A DNA stretch of 64,000 bases from Lindgomyces ingoldianus. Its lineage: Eukaryota; Ascomycota; Dothideomycetes; Pleosporales; Lindgomycetaceae. Position 1 is the stretch's first letter, and the number at the start of each line of letters is the position of its first letter. Location of the stretch: the NCBI RefSeq assembly GCF_010093535.1, contig NW_022985169.1, positions 1,168,589 to 1,232,588 of the forward strand, read 5' to 3'. Shown here one piece after another: positions 1 through 10,043 of this stretch. The position numbers and the translations under genes are program-made. The notes beneath the pieces were generated by a model. The model did no database searches. It had not been told where the DNA came from and saw only the letters and a list, made by a program, of their open reading frames with translations.

Positions 1-102
1 AACGTCGAACTGGTGCTGCGACCTTTGAGTGCTACGTGGAGTTTGGAGGAATTTTCGCATACTCATGGTGACGATGGAGGCAATATTGGAGGCGAGAAGT
101 AG
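1..102 (+). CDS. Possible C-terminal end of an upstream gene (partial)
   Basis: The frame starting at base 1 is open for 33 codons and stops at TAG (100-102). The peptide is hydrophilic, ends in a Gly/Asp/Glu-rich tail, and has no recognisable motif. It could be the last exon of a gene starting left of the window, or chance. No function can be assigned. Confidence 0.25.
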   Translation, partial: NVELVLRPLSATWSLEEFSHTHGDDGGNIGGEK

Positions 103-289
103 GTAAATCAAGGAGTTAATTCACTATTCTGTACTGACGATGGATAGGATGGTTGAAAAGGTACGAAATCTGGTGTATTAGTGCGCGTTTTGACACCTCC
201 TGTTCCACAGCAGCCCTCGTACTACTACGCGCGAAAACGTCCTCCGCGAACGCGTTACCAAAACACCAAGAAATCAATTAGTATAGGCA

Positions 290-382
290 GTTACTGCAGT
301 AACTATAGCCTCATTAACCGTACAGTAACGGCAGGCAATTCACTTTCGTTCTAACTGCCAAGAGATTGTTACTATCAGTAAC
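290..382. repeat. Cluster of AGTAAC/GTTACT hexamers with a 16-bp palindrome
   Basis: Five copies of AGTAAC, counting both strands, lie at 290-295, 298-303, 324-329, 368-373 and 377-382. The first two form the perfect palindrome AGTTACTGCAGTAACT (289-304). The last two form a short hairpin (368-382). The cluster sits just before and across the first codons of the kinase-like ORF. It may be regulatory or intronic; function is unknown. Confidence 0.5.
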
Positions 383-1295
383 AGTAGGAACAGTACTACG
401 TTCTATTAAACACCATGATTCCAATTCCGATCAGGCCGATCTATGGGATTATTTGGATGAAATTGCGTTGCATTTTATACCAGAGTTCCAGAAGCTCGCA
501 CCCATTATTCACCATGTTGGAAAGTTGACGCTGGCCGATCTACAGGCTCGCCAGTACTACAAATGCCAGCTTGAGTTCTATGACGAAGTACCTCGCCCAG
601 GCCCCATTACTCGCATGACCCCTAAAAAACAAAACTTTATGGATGAATGGGATGATCCAAAACCGGACCCCTTCGAATCACCATTCCCTCAGTTCAGGCC
701 CTCGGATGTTGAGGTCGTCTTTGACGACCCCAGTACGGTCTTCGATATTGTTCCGAAAAAGGTCTTCGTTAATGGCCAATCTTTCTTCTGGAAACCTTCA
801 TGGGCGCAGGAAGAGTCTAAAGAAGTAGTAGAAAAGTACAACAAAATTCACCGTTCACGCATTCCTCCAGATCAACTGCTCATCTCGCGGCTTTACGGCG
901 TAGTCGTGGACAGCAAAGGCATGCTACGCGGAGAGCTCTACCACTGGATTGACATTGATCAGACTCTTACCTGGAGGACTATCGAACAGGCACCCAAGGA
1001 TGTTCGGGAGAAATGGGCTTTGCAGATTCAAAAGACTGTGTTAACCCTGCACCAGATGGATGTTGTCTGGGGAGACGTCAAAGCTGAAAATGTCGTCATT
1101 GGCACGAGTGGTGATGCAGTTGTTATTGATTTTGAAGGCGGCGCAACCAAGGGATGGGTTGATGAAGATAAGATTGGGACGAGGGAAGGCGACGTTCAGG
1201 GTTTGGAGAGGCTTATAGATTACATCTTTAACGACAACTGCTACTTGCGGCTTAGAGAGAAGGAGTGCGATTGTGAGGATTACATGGAATCCTGA
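366..1295 (+). CDS. Fungal protein-kinase-like (APH/PKL fold) protein, start unresolved
   Basis: The open frame encodes about 309 residues. The second half carries a kinase-like C lobe: WGDVKAENVVI at about residues 237-247 (catalytic-loop equivalent with Asp and Asn), then VIDFEGG at about 255-261 (metal-binding Asp), then GWVDEDKIGTREGDVQGLERL. This is the pattern of the many ascomycete proteins with a single atypical kinase domain. The DFG-equivalent reads DFE here; I recall similar variants in this family. The frame opens at a TTG with no ATG before about residue 84, and a stop lies at 315-317. A CTAAC and an AAG at 351-362 could be an intron end, so an unseen 5' exon is likely, or the gene is 5'-damaged. 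No glycine-rich loop is obvious in the N-terminal part. Substrate and role are unknown. Confidence 0.6.
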   Translation: MLLSVTVGTVLRSIKHHDSNSDQADLWDYLDEIALHFIPEFQKLAPIIHHVGKLTLADLQARQYYKCQLEFYDEVPRPGPITRMTPKKQNFMDEWDDPKPDPFESPFPQFRPSDVEVVFDDPSTVFDIVPKKVFVNGQSFFWKPSWAQEESKEVVEKYNKIHRSRIPPDQLLISRLYGVVVDSKGMLRGELYHWIDIDQTLTWRTIEQAPKDVREKWALQIQKTVLTLHQMDVVWGDVKAENVVIGTSGDAVVIDFEGGATKGWVDEDKIGTREGDVQGLERLIDYIFNDNCYLRLREKECDCEDYMES

Positions 1296-1344
1296 ACACA
1301 GTGACCATAACGAAATCAGTGTCCTGAAGGGGAAATGCGTGCTG

Positions 1345-1518
1345 CCGGGAATCGGGGGAGTATTTGGGATCAGCGCCAATGTTAGCAGCAGCCGAGAATG
1401 GGCGACACATTCCGGGAATTGGGGGATTATATGGGATCTCTGCTAAGATAAGCGTCTAAAGACAGGAATTGGTGGATTATTTGGGTTCAGCGCGAATGTT
1501 AGCAGCAGCAGAGAATGG
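1345..1518. repeat. Three-copy degenerate repeat, unit about 58 bp
   Basis: Near-identical blocks begin at about 1345, 1412 and 1463. Each opens with a variant of GGAATTGGGGGATTATTTGG. The first and third share the continuation ending in a GTTAGCAGCAGC-type segment and GAGAATGG; the middle copy is cut short. They lie directly downstream of the kinase-like ORF. There is no coding signal. Confidence 0.6.
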
Positions 1519-1660
1519 ACGGTAGAGGCCAATTCTGTGTTGTGTATCCCATGCGGGAAGTGCCTCCGTATGGATGTGATGGTATATATGCGCGTCTTAC
1601 TGCTTCGTCAGCAATATGCCTGTAACATCGGCTGCGCTCGGACATATCATCTTCCGAAGC

Positions 1661-1724
1661 GTTGGCATAGATGCCTCCATTTTCGCAGGCAACGGTGGCA
1701 GGATTTGGAGGCATTTATGCCAAC
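1661..1724. repeat. Imperfect inverted repeat, 18-bp arms
   Basis: GTTGGCATAGATGCCTCC (1661-1678) and GGAGGCATTTATGCCAAC (1707-1724) are reverse complements with one mismatch, separated by 28 bases. The structure could fold as a hairpin or be the end of a small decayed element. No flanking gene explains it. Confidence 0.6.
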
Positions 1725-2039
1725 ATCCGACATTTAAGAGTGCACAAGTGTGACAGGAATGCGTCGGCCGTCTTCCCTGCTAGCGCGCCACTTTCAGTAT
1801 ATCTAGTGTTGCCCACCTGTTGTTTTTTTCCGTCGAGGGACTCAAGTGACCTTCCTCGTTCACCAAGCACATGCTCGACATACTCACTAAACGCATAATA
1901 AGGCTAACCTTGTTCAAAAGTCTTGGCAGATGCCAATTCCGGACACTACGGAAAAATAGTACGAAAAGCCATCACAGAACTTAAACGTGGACTAAAGAAA
2001 AGAGCAAAATACATTGGTAGTCTTCTGGCCATGGGCATA

Positions 2040-2870
2040 CGCGCTTCCAGTTTGAGCTGGTTACAGTGCTAACTACCTGGCCAATGGTCCGAACAAGAGC
2101 ATATTCATCTCCCCTCCAAGGCACTAAAACTTGCTCCGCGATAGTCTTTAAAAATCTCCGGTTTGACAAGCTTGCACTTAGGCCCATAAAACACCGGAGA
2201 CAGTACGATATAGCATTGACGAATGCAAAAGGAAATTCCCCTTACCTTCTTTCCCCTTCAACCACCGATGTGCAGCTTGTAGATAGGGAATTTCAGTAGG
2301 TTGGCCATTTGGCCCGAGGCCTTCAAGGCTTAGGAGCTCCTCAATTGGGAGCTCGTAGCAGATTTCGAGGAGCACGATGCTGGGGGCTATAACTTTTAAG
2401 GAGCCATTTGGTGCGCCGCTACTTCGGCGGACAAACGTGGTTGTTTGCTTGTGTTCTCGGGTTAATTATGGATGTGTGACGTCGACTGCAACTCTAGACG
2501 GTGGGTATCTGTCCTTCGCCCTACAAAGATGATATCGGTCTTGTTCCAGGCGTCCTGAAGCTAAGGTGTCTGGCTCAATTGGAGCAGTGATGATGTGAGT
2601 GAAATAGATTTATATCGTTCTTGTGGACTCAGATTGCAGGTTTCCTCGTGAGAATGTCCTCCAAGCTGACTCCTCCAGCGATGCTCGCAACAGTACGTTG
2701 AGCATTATACGCACCTCGGAGGTGGCTATCGCTGTCGAGGAAGGACCCTAAGCAGGGTTGACATGAGCTCTTGAGCATGGAGCAGAGGTTCGTGACAATT
2801 TGAAGCCGCGGTGGATGAGCTTGGTGATGCAGATATTCTAGCTTTGTATAATCCGTTGAGGAGCTGCTAC
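2040..2870 (-). pseudogene. Decayed DUF7580-like gene (stops and frameshifts)
   Basis: Reading the minus strand, blocks that look like one protein appear in different frames. In order: VSLEDILTRKP near 2650, LSPQERYKSISLTSSLLQL (about 2631-2575), then QTP, an in-frame TAG and LQDAWNKTDIIFVGR (about 2571-2517), then IVLLEICYELPIEELLSLEG near 2375-2315, then NAISYCLRC and FLKTIAEQVLVPW (about 2217-2110). From memory, the block order and spacing fit the C-terminal half of ascomycete DUF7580 proteins. The TAG falls where family members usually have Trp (TGG to TAG). One frameshift precedes LSPQERY and a second follows the LLEICYE block. This is a dead remnant; the 5' half is not recognisable. Confidence 0.6.
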
Positions 2871-3311
2871 AAGGCAGTACGAAATAGCGAAAGAACGGGG
2901 CGCTAACTCCGGGCTAGGTATACTCTTTTCTGCCTGTGGAGAATGCTGTCAAAGGAATGGTATATCTAGGAGAAGGCTGCTCTAGTTCTCTTAATCTTGT
3001 GGATGTGTCTTCTATCGCATTGACTATTGGGGTAGGAGACTTCACGTGCAATTCAATCGAGCTGGGCTGGAACGGAATATCACTATACCGATGATCGTAA
3101 TCGAGGGAATTTGATTGTAATGGTAGATAGTGGTAGGCACCTAATCCTAGATTGGCTCTTTCATAAGCTGTACGTTTTGTAATAATTGATTTTTATGTGG
3201 TCAGAACGTCCCTACGGATCTAATAATCTAAACAAAACAGTAACATGGTTGGAGCAACTTGGTCTCAGAATAGGATCATACTTCCAAATAAAACCGAAAT
3301 CCTGCCCTCCG
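2871..3311. other. Intergenic, nothing recognised
   Basis: AT-rich spacer between the decayed gene and the end of the DUF3176 gene. I see no conserved coding stretch; the N-terminal half of the pseudogene may have been here but is not readable. Confidence 0.5.
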
Positions 3312-5055
3312 TCACTCTAGCCTTGCTTTTGTCCCATTCGCCAATGCTTTCAATTGTTCCAGACTCTGCATATCAGTGTGAAGCACTCCTTTAGCATCCT
3401 CCTGAATGACCACTTGATGGTACAGTATTGCAACCATGGAAGATTTCCAGAGATGACACTTGTGATTACAATTGTTGATTACGGTAGCAAAAAGAAGCAG
3501 CGCAGATGCAGCCAAAATGCCAAAAGGAAAAGCCAGCCAAGCCCACCGCACGCGCACGAACACGATTGAGGTCACAGTCAACCCATAAGCCGCGACATCG
3601 TTGCTCGATCGGAGTTGCTCGGTCATGCTGTGCGCCATGTTTTCAAACGCCTTCGAGATGTCTCCATTCCGTAGTGAAAGCCCTATGCCTTGAGGTGGCG
3701 TAGTCGAGGTTTCTCCTTCGCGAATTTCTCCGCTGAAACGGGGTGATGTGAAAAGCTGAACCAGCGCGATTATATCTGCGGATGTAGACTGTAGGATCGG
3801 TAATCCGGTTTGGTTGAAGACCAACATCCTGAAAGACGGCGCTGGTTGGAGAGGGGTCGGATTTGACTTGATGTTTAACTGATTACCAGACGCAGACATA
3901 TCTGAGTAAGTGTATGCCGTTAAACTGACAGTGCACTCTACTACTTCCAACGTGTCTCTAAAAACCTGTGGTTCTCCCATATAGGATTCCGACGATCGCA
4001 CAACTGCGATCCGGACAAACTCGGGAGCGAAGGGTTGCCCACCGGCCGCATTGGGCACGAGACTGACTGCAACGACATTTACCTTCGTTGCTTCACTTGT
4101 CTGGGAGAAGTGGGCATATATTGAAATATTTCCCGGGGTTGTCATCCAATTATCGTGGTCATAGTACTGGGCGTCATTTCTGGTGATATTGCTCGCCAGG
4201 GTGGCGACCGTAACGTCTGCGCAATTACTGACAAAACCAAGGGATACATATGATTCCTTCCAAACGCATTTAGAATGACATTTGAAGAAAGGTGTTGCAG
4301 TAATGTTGAAAATGCCTCTAAACACGGCCCCTTGCATTGCCACATCGGCGTTCGCATCTAAGATTGAGCATGTAAGCCACAAATGATGGAGCGGATACAA
4401 CCATAAACTTTATAGAGGATATCGTACCGTCTACAATTAAGAGGGATCTATTTAAGTCCCTAATCCTAAACTCCGAGCTGCCATTATAAATGCGGCTAAG
4501 GCCAAAGGAGGCACCCCGGTCGTAGATCTCGACCTCACGGGTATCAAACCCAACGACCTGTTGGGCGAATGTGTCGACTCCCAGAGCGAGGACAGTAGCA
4601 ATAGCACCAATGCTTGCGATTCCAAGCCTCCAACGGACGTGTAAAAGAAGCATTAGGGAGCCCAAAGGACCGCGACTGGCATCTTCAAACAAGTCGAGCT
4701 CGCGTAGTTTTCTGGCCGACGACTTGAAAAGAATCCACTTTGATTGGGCAATGCAGGCAGCGAGGACTAACAAGGCCATAGACTTGGCAGCCGTGATAAA
4801 GGTAGCAATCGTCGCATTGAGACTTATCAAAAAAGTCCAGTGGGATAACGGCTGCGATTGCATTCTGGCGAGGATGGTGACCACGGCCGCCATGCATCCA
4901 AAACTGGCTATCATTGCCAGGACTTCCCAAAACCACCCATAGTGTGGGTTTTCCCGCTTTCTTGGAGGCGAGAATGGCGCTGGCAAGCTGTTGCACCGGG
5001 GGCCGTAGACTGGGGAGAGGTGAATTGACAGGGCTGGTTTGGAGTCAGTGCTCAT
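3312..5055 (-). CDS. DUF3176-family multi-pass membrane protein
   Basis: Two exons, 5055-4428 and 4357-3312, flank a 70-nt intron (4358-4427, GTACGA..CTTAG) and give 557 residues in frame. The N-terminal third has hydrophobic segments at about residues 44-65, 80-103 and 145-165. The extracellular-type middle region holds a Cys-containing block, HSKCVWKESYVSLGFVSNC, matching the CxxG/TxCxW..YxSLGxCxxC signature of DUF3176. Several NxS/T sites suit a luminal or outside location. A last strong membrane segment (WAWLAFPFGILAASALLLFA) precedes a short cytoplasmic tail. The family is widespread in ascomycetes and has no known function. The second ORF alone has a misleading upstream start; the joined frame removes it. 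Confidence 0.8.
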
Positions 5056-5642
5056 GGTCCGGATTGATTGCGTATTGGGACTACAGCGAGAGGGGGTTCC
5101 TGGCTGTTCGACGAATTTTCGATAATTGCTGATATTTTGGCATGAATATAGGTTGCTAGAGGAGGCATTGTAATTTTTAAAGAGGGGTCCATAGACTGTT
5201 AAAGGGAAGGATATTACCTTCGGATCTCAGGGGCTACTCTCGGATTGTTTGTTGTTACATTGCATCTTCCTTTTTAAATTTGCACAACAATGACTGAAAC
5301 TTCTATCTCGTGTTTCGCCCGTAACATATGGATGGTGTGTTATGTTACACATGGCCCCATGTGGCACAGCACACTACTTAGAAGACTGTGAGGGGATGAT
5401 GCTGAATACTTAATATTCTGTCGGATACCAAGCTTATGTTTGGGAGGCCTATCGGTGAGCTGTCTATGTTTCAACTTCTCTACCGATAGCTATGAGTTAA
5501 CTGTGGTAGGGCCTCGCTAAAATACTCTCTATACGGATATTATCTAGTAGCCAAGATGAACATAGTAATAATCTTTCTCTAAAATCTACTGTAAGCTCTT
5601 TCGTTAACCAGTTAATCACCCGCCCCATGTACCCTTCCCATT
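5056..5642. other. Intergenic spacer
   Basis: AT-rich sequence upstream of the DUF3176 gene and downstream of the PEP-mutase gene. No coding or RNA signal was found. Confidence 0.5.
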
Positions 5643-6440
5643 CTACACTCCCAAAACCCTCCTCGCTTCCTCCGCTACAAACCCGGCACTCTTCAACATC
5701 AACTGCGGCCCAATACTAATCCTCGCGACCCCAATCTCCCTCAGCTCCTCTAACGTCAAATTCCCCGGCGTCAACTTCATACTAACATTCAACCTTCCTC
5801 CAAATTCCCTACAACACTCCTGCACCTCCTCCCTCCGCATCCCCCCTCTCTTCACCCCTCCCCAAACAAACACATTCGCCGCCCCTGCATCCAAATACGC
5901 TTTCCCTCGCTCAACAACTTCAGCCACCGGATGGCCGTGCAGCAGGGCATCAGTCCGCGCGTTGACGACGAAGTCTGGCACACCTTCCTCTTTCGCAATA
6001 GCCATAACCCGGCGAATCCTCTCCTGTGCGGTGGAAATTGAATACAACCCGCCCTTCCCGTCCCCACCATCCACGCTCATCTCACGTCCAAAATCTTCAA
6101 GATTAATTCCCACAACGCCGAGTTTGAGGATTTCCCGAATCCCCTCTTCAAGTCTGTCGCCGAAGCCGTCTTGGAAGTCGACGGTGAGGGGTTTGTTGTA
6201 AGCAGCAGCAATAGGTGCGATGGCGCGGATAGCGCGTAAATTGACATCGAGTGTGAGATGGTCGTCTTCGAGGCCGGCGGCTGCGGCGATGGCGAAGGAG
6301 GCGGTTGCTATGGCTTGGGTTTGTGGGAGCGATGCGATTGCTTTGGCGGATATGGCATCCCAGACATTAGTCAAGATGATGGGATTTCCGGGCTTGTGGA
6401 GGGTGCGGAGGAGATGGGCGGTTTGGTTTTGAAGGGACAT
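5643..6440 (-). CDS. PEP mutase / isocitrate lyase superfamily protein
   Basis: A single exon encodes 265 residues from the ATG at 6440 (MSLQNQTAHLL). The frame is open a further 52 codons upstream, but that part is Leu/Tyr-rich and not family-like. The fold is the ICL/PEP-mutase barrel: NPIILTNVWDAISAKA near residues 18-33, an ATASFAIAAAAG block, VDFQDGFGD supplying a metal-ligand Asp, and GVVGINLEDFG with the conserved Glu-Asp. The C-terminal LEELREIGVARISIG is typical of the carboxyPEP mutase/oxaloacetate-hydrolase-like subgroup (PF13714). Members cleave or form C-C or C-P bonds on small 2-oxo acids with Mg2+. The true substrate cannot be read from sequence. The ICL KKCGH signature is absent, so it is not isocitrate lyase. 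Confidence 0.85.
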   Translation of the reverse strand: MSLQNQTAHLLRTLHKPGNPIILTNVWDAISAKAIASLPQTQAIATASFAIAAAAGLEDDHLTLDVNLRAIRAIAPIAAAYNKPLTVDFQDGFGDRLEEGIREILKLGVVGINLEDFGREMSVDGGDGKGGLYSISTAQERIRRVMAIAKEEGVPDFVVNARTDALLHGHPVAEVVERGKAYLDAGAANVFVWGGVKRGGMRREEVQECCREFGGRLNVSMKLTPGNLTLEELREIGVARISIGPQLMLKSAGFVAEEARRVLGV

Positions 6441-7519
6441 TGTTGTTGGAATGGAAGCTAATGGAAGGGAGGGCGTGGCGTTGAGACGATGATTCAAGTA
6501 CAAACTGATTCGAAAGAGATGGTAGAGCGGGATGGAGAATATATATAATTTTTGCCCACAACGCCAGATGTCTTCAAGCTCCGTGAAGACATTCAAACTT
6601 ACTCATGGCCCTCACATAATATCTAATCAATAGTGACTCACACCCCCCTCCAAACAACCCTCAACTCCGGCACGCTCGCTCCCCAGCGTGCTAATAAAAC
6701 CATTCAAGTATTCAAATTCGTGATCAAGAAACCAATGCTCTCAAACTGACCAATCAGAGGAAGCCATAATTCGGCATCTCAAATTGCCTTGCCGCGGGAA
6801 GGCGGAGAGCATGGTAATTGTCAGCGAGAGAGGCTCCATGTGGTTAGCGGATGCGAGCGGGTATTGGAAGTTGGATAGTGGAGTAAATGCGCATGGACAT
6901 CCTATTCTAGGAGATATATGTGGAGAATGGGGTGGTGGTAAAAGAAGTGGGTGCTTGTCCATGTCTGAGGAGTAATACGCTAGGAGGAATTCATCTGTCA
7001 AGACTGCTGTTACATTTTGGTTGAAGCGTGCACCACGTAGTGGGGCTCTAACATAGGTTTAGTTGGGACGGCGAACTTTTGATTTATGAAGGTATTATCA
7101 TACATGAAGACCAAATAATTCCGCAGACCTCGGATTATTGTACTGGCCCCAGAAGGGTTCAGTGAAGAGTGGGAAAGATGGGCTGAATGACTTTTGATGT
7201 CCTGATGCTTTGCCCGTGAGGAAAGAGGACAGGCATCATAAATAAAAGAACAGACCGTAAAAGAAAAGACAAGGGACCCAAAGCCCGAAGAGACCAGAGG
7301 AATGGGGTCTCTTCCATGTCAATGCCACTCCAGAAAACAAGCTGTCCTCTATAGTCATGCCACTAAAGGAAATAGGGTATCTTCCGTAGTCATATCACCA
7401 GTAAAGAAAATAGAGTATTTTCCGTGCCCATACTCGATAAGGAAATGGGGTATCATCCTATTGACGCCGCTGAGAATCTGAAATGACTTCCGGACATTAG
7501 GAGGACGTTCAATAAGATG
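6441..7519. other. Intergenic spacer with a tandem repeat
   Basis: This spacer lies upstream of the PEP-mutase gene and downstream of the DUF2293 gene. Short ORFs near 6741-7001 have no family features. The stretch 7309-7458 is a degenerate tandem repeat, listed separately. Confidence 0.5.
7309..7458. repeat. Degenerate tandem repeat, period about 37 bp
   Basis: Four to five units each begin with a variant of GGAAATRGGGTATCTTCC and continue with a variant of GTAGTCATGCCACTAAAG. Examples start near 7309, 7368, 7406 and 7442; a diverged unit lies near 7334. The array ends about 60 bp past the DUF2293 stop codon, so it probably falls in that gene's 3' UTR or terminator region. Confidence 0.6.
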
Positions 7520-9664
7520 CTAGTAGCGGGTGAATCGCTGTCCGCTTCGAGTATGTCCGGTTTCCACTACAACGGGATAAGAGAGCGAAGATAGCTCTCC
7601 CGTTTCAATTGGACGAGTACGAGAAACGACTGGAGCATATCGAAATTCAGTAGTCCTATGCGATTCAGGAATGTGAGCAGGGCGCACGTCTCTAGATGCA
7701 TCTTCGTAATAAGCACCCCGTAGACCACGCCGTGGCGATTCACGAGGTGGTCTATGAGCATACAAGGGCAGAACATCATGGGGTTTCGGGCGAGACTGTA
7801 CCCATATATTTTCCTCGTTTGCTCCGCTTCTGCCTCCCTTTTGGCGCGGGCTACTGGTCAAGTCAATCATGTCATCCGGACTGTATCGCCGGGCGATCGT
7901 GCGTAAACTACGGGCTTCCACTATATCGCGGTCTCGGCGGCTGTCCGGTGCTGGCATTGGGTGTAACACATTGTCGTTATCACGTTCTACGGATGGAAGA
8001 ACGATATCCTGCTCTGACAGACGTCTCGGGATAGCTGACGGCGCTGCTCTGTGGGGTGAAGCGCGATGCAGCGAATTACCTTGCTGTGTAGGTTGCTTGT
8101 ATTCTCCTTGGATGGAGCGTCCTATGTCGTTGACAGGCGGAACCAGCTGTGCCCTGTGAGAGTTATGTTCAACTAGTCGACTAGTACGTGTGGTTGTCCT
8201 TGAGCTACTATAGGTGGGCTCAACAGGTTGAAGCTAGGAATATTAGCTTATGTAAAAATTGTGTAAGGAGTACTTTTGGAGCCAGCTGTCGGCAATGCGA
8301 CAACCCCGATACTCACGTTATATAGGACACCATCATGGAGAAGAACTTGCTGAGTAGTCTTCCTCTCAACAGGTACCAATGTCGTGGTAGTTGATTGTCT
8401 AGACAAGTTAAACAGCTTCCAATACAGGAAAAGGAGATTGATGCTTACGGATTGACAACAGGTCGAAATCCGTGTTCGTATTGAGGCTTGTTCTCATATG
8501 CGTACGATGAACTGAGCGAGATAGTAGAGTTGGCTGGTAGGGTTAAGGGCTTCACTCGAGTACTTGCATGGCCAGGATCGAATATAGCAGTTGCGAGTGA
8601 GCCATGGAATCCTCCTCCTCGACTTGATGGAAACAACTGTTGATGACCATGCCCACCTGTGTTGGCTAAAAGGCCACTGCGATCGACTTCGTTTTCTCTA
8701 GATTCAGCATCATCATCTTCAATAACGAGCACTTCTCGGAAACCTTCCTCAGGCTCGCCATTGTCGTCCAGATTGCGCCACTTCTTCAGCTGCTCAACAA
8801 TGCGGGATTCAGATTCTTGGCGCGCTCCTTCCCACCCGATAGACTTCAATAAATAATCGTAGTCGGTGTAGATATGCCTGATATGAGCTTGCACCGCAAG
8901 GTTTACTCGATCGATGAGCGATAAATTACCGGCTTCGCCCACCCTATTCTCTCCCTATAGGATGTCAGAAGAGTGGTCGCAATCTTGAAGCCTCAGTCAA
9001 ATACCTTCTTGAACGCATGATTGATAATTGTGTCCACGTCTGTGGGAGGGATCTTAGGGACGTGGTGGTGAATCGCCCTCATGATTTCCTCCCTGGTAGC
9101 TTCTTGACTGGGATCCGTACGATGACCATGGTCTCCAGACTCAAGATGCAACTCATCGGTCCTATCGATACTCCAGGTGTAGCCCAAGTCCTCGCATACT
9201 TCGGTGATGACTACGGTGGGCAAATGGTACCCGATCGGAGTAGCATAGAAAGCAATCTTATTAGGGTTTGCTTGCGCCTTCGCCATTGACCCCGTTCTAT
9301 TCTACACATATCCAAGTTAGCGTGGATGACGCAAGGCGCTGAAAACCCTGCTTACCGAATACTGGTAGACAGGAAGACCTCGAAGACGGCATCGTTCTTG
9401 GGAAGCGATGATGATCCGGGATGTTTCTTGGGAGGTGCGCACGTAGGTGTAGCCTTCCGGAGAAGGTTTCTTGAACGTCCACTAATAGACAATGTCAGCG
9501 AAGAGTGAAGTCGACAATGAGAGGAGGGGACGGACGCTCGCATTCAGGATTTTCTTCTTATCGATGACCGACTCGAGCACCGTCTGGTACGTTTTCTTCT
9601 TGTGCGCCGCCCTGGTGCGATCGAGATGATCAGCCGGGGTCGGATGACCTCCCCCTCGGGCCAT
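7520..9664 (-). CDS. DUF2293 domain protein
   Basis: Six exons (9664-9536, 9481-9356, 9301-9005, 8954-8449, 8398-8317, 8233-7520) join with matching phases to give 617 residues. Introns are 50-83 nt; the first uses GTCCGT, a weaker donor. Residues 1-100 include a basic start (MARGGGHPTP) and the block TFKKPSPEGYTYVRT. The DUF2293 core is in exon 4: NLAVQAHIRHIYTDYDYLL, then WEGARQESESRIVEQLKKWR (about residues 190-235). The remaining 380 residues are low-complexity, rich in Ser, Arg and Pro, and probably disordered. DUF2293 is a fungal domain without a known biochemical role. The 5' end is only about 380 bp from the divergent LYR gene. Confidence is high for the exon chain, low for function. 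Confidence 0.82.
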
Positions 9665-10043
9665 GTCGTTCGTGAACTAGATTTGTTAATCTCTCTGAAG
9701 GCCTGGTACATTGATTAGTTCAGGAATTCCACGGTGACAAGCAACGGCTGATGAAGCAGCGCACGCCACTCAGAGAGCGACTCCGGCTTCGATCAGGTTG
9801 GTGAGGCCTGAATTAATCGCTACAAAAGCCTCGTTTGCCCCGTCGTTGCTAGCACTCGCAAGCGATTCGGGGTAAAGAGGAGGTTCGAGGAAGACGGTAA
9901 GGTCGCGAAACAGGCGGAGTTTTCTAGTTGGCTAGTGCCAAGGCCGGCGCTAAATCAGCCTGGGAGCGGTGGTTCATTTTCCCGGGTCGGTGATCGACGC
10001 GGTTCGCAGAGCTTTCATTCTGCACCCTAAGTTTTTCATTGAC
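9665..10043. promoter_or_regulatory. Divergent promoter region, DUF2293 / LYR gene
   Basis: A 379-bp spacer between two start codons facing away from each other must hold both promoters. A frame open into the LYR gene from 9969 begins with GTG and is treated as leader. No TATA box or named factor site stands out. Confidence 0.5.
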
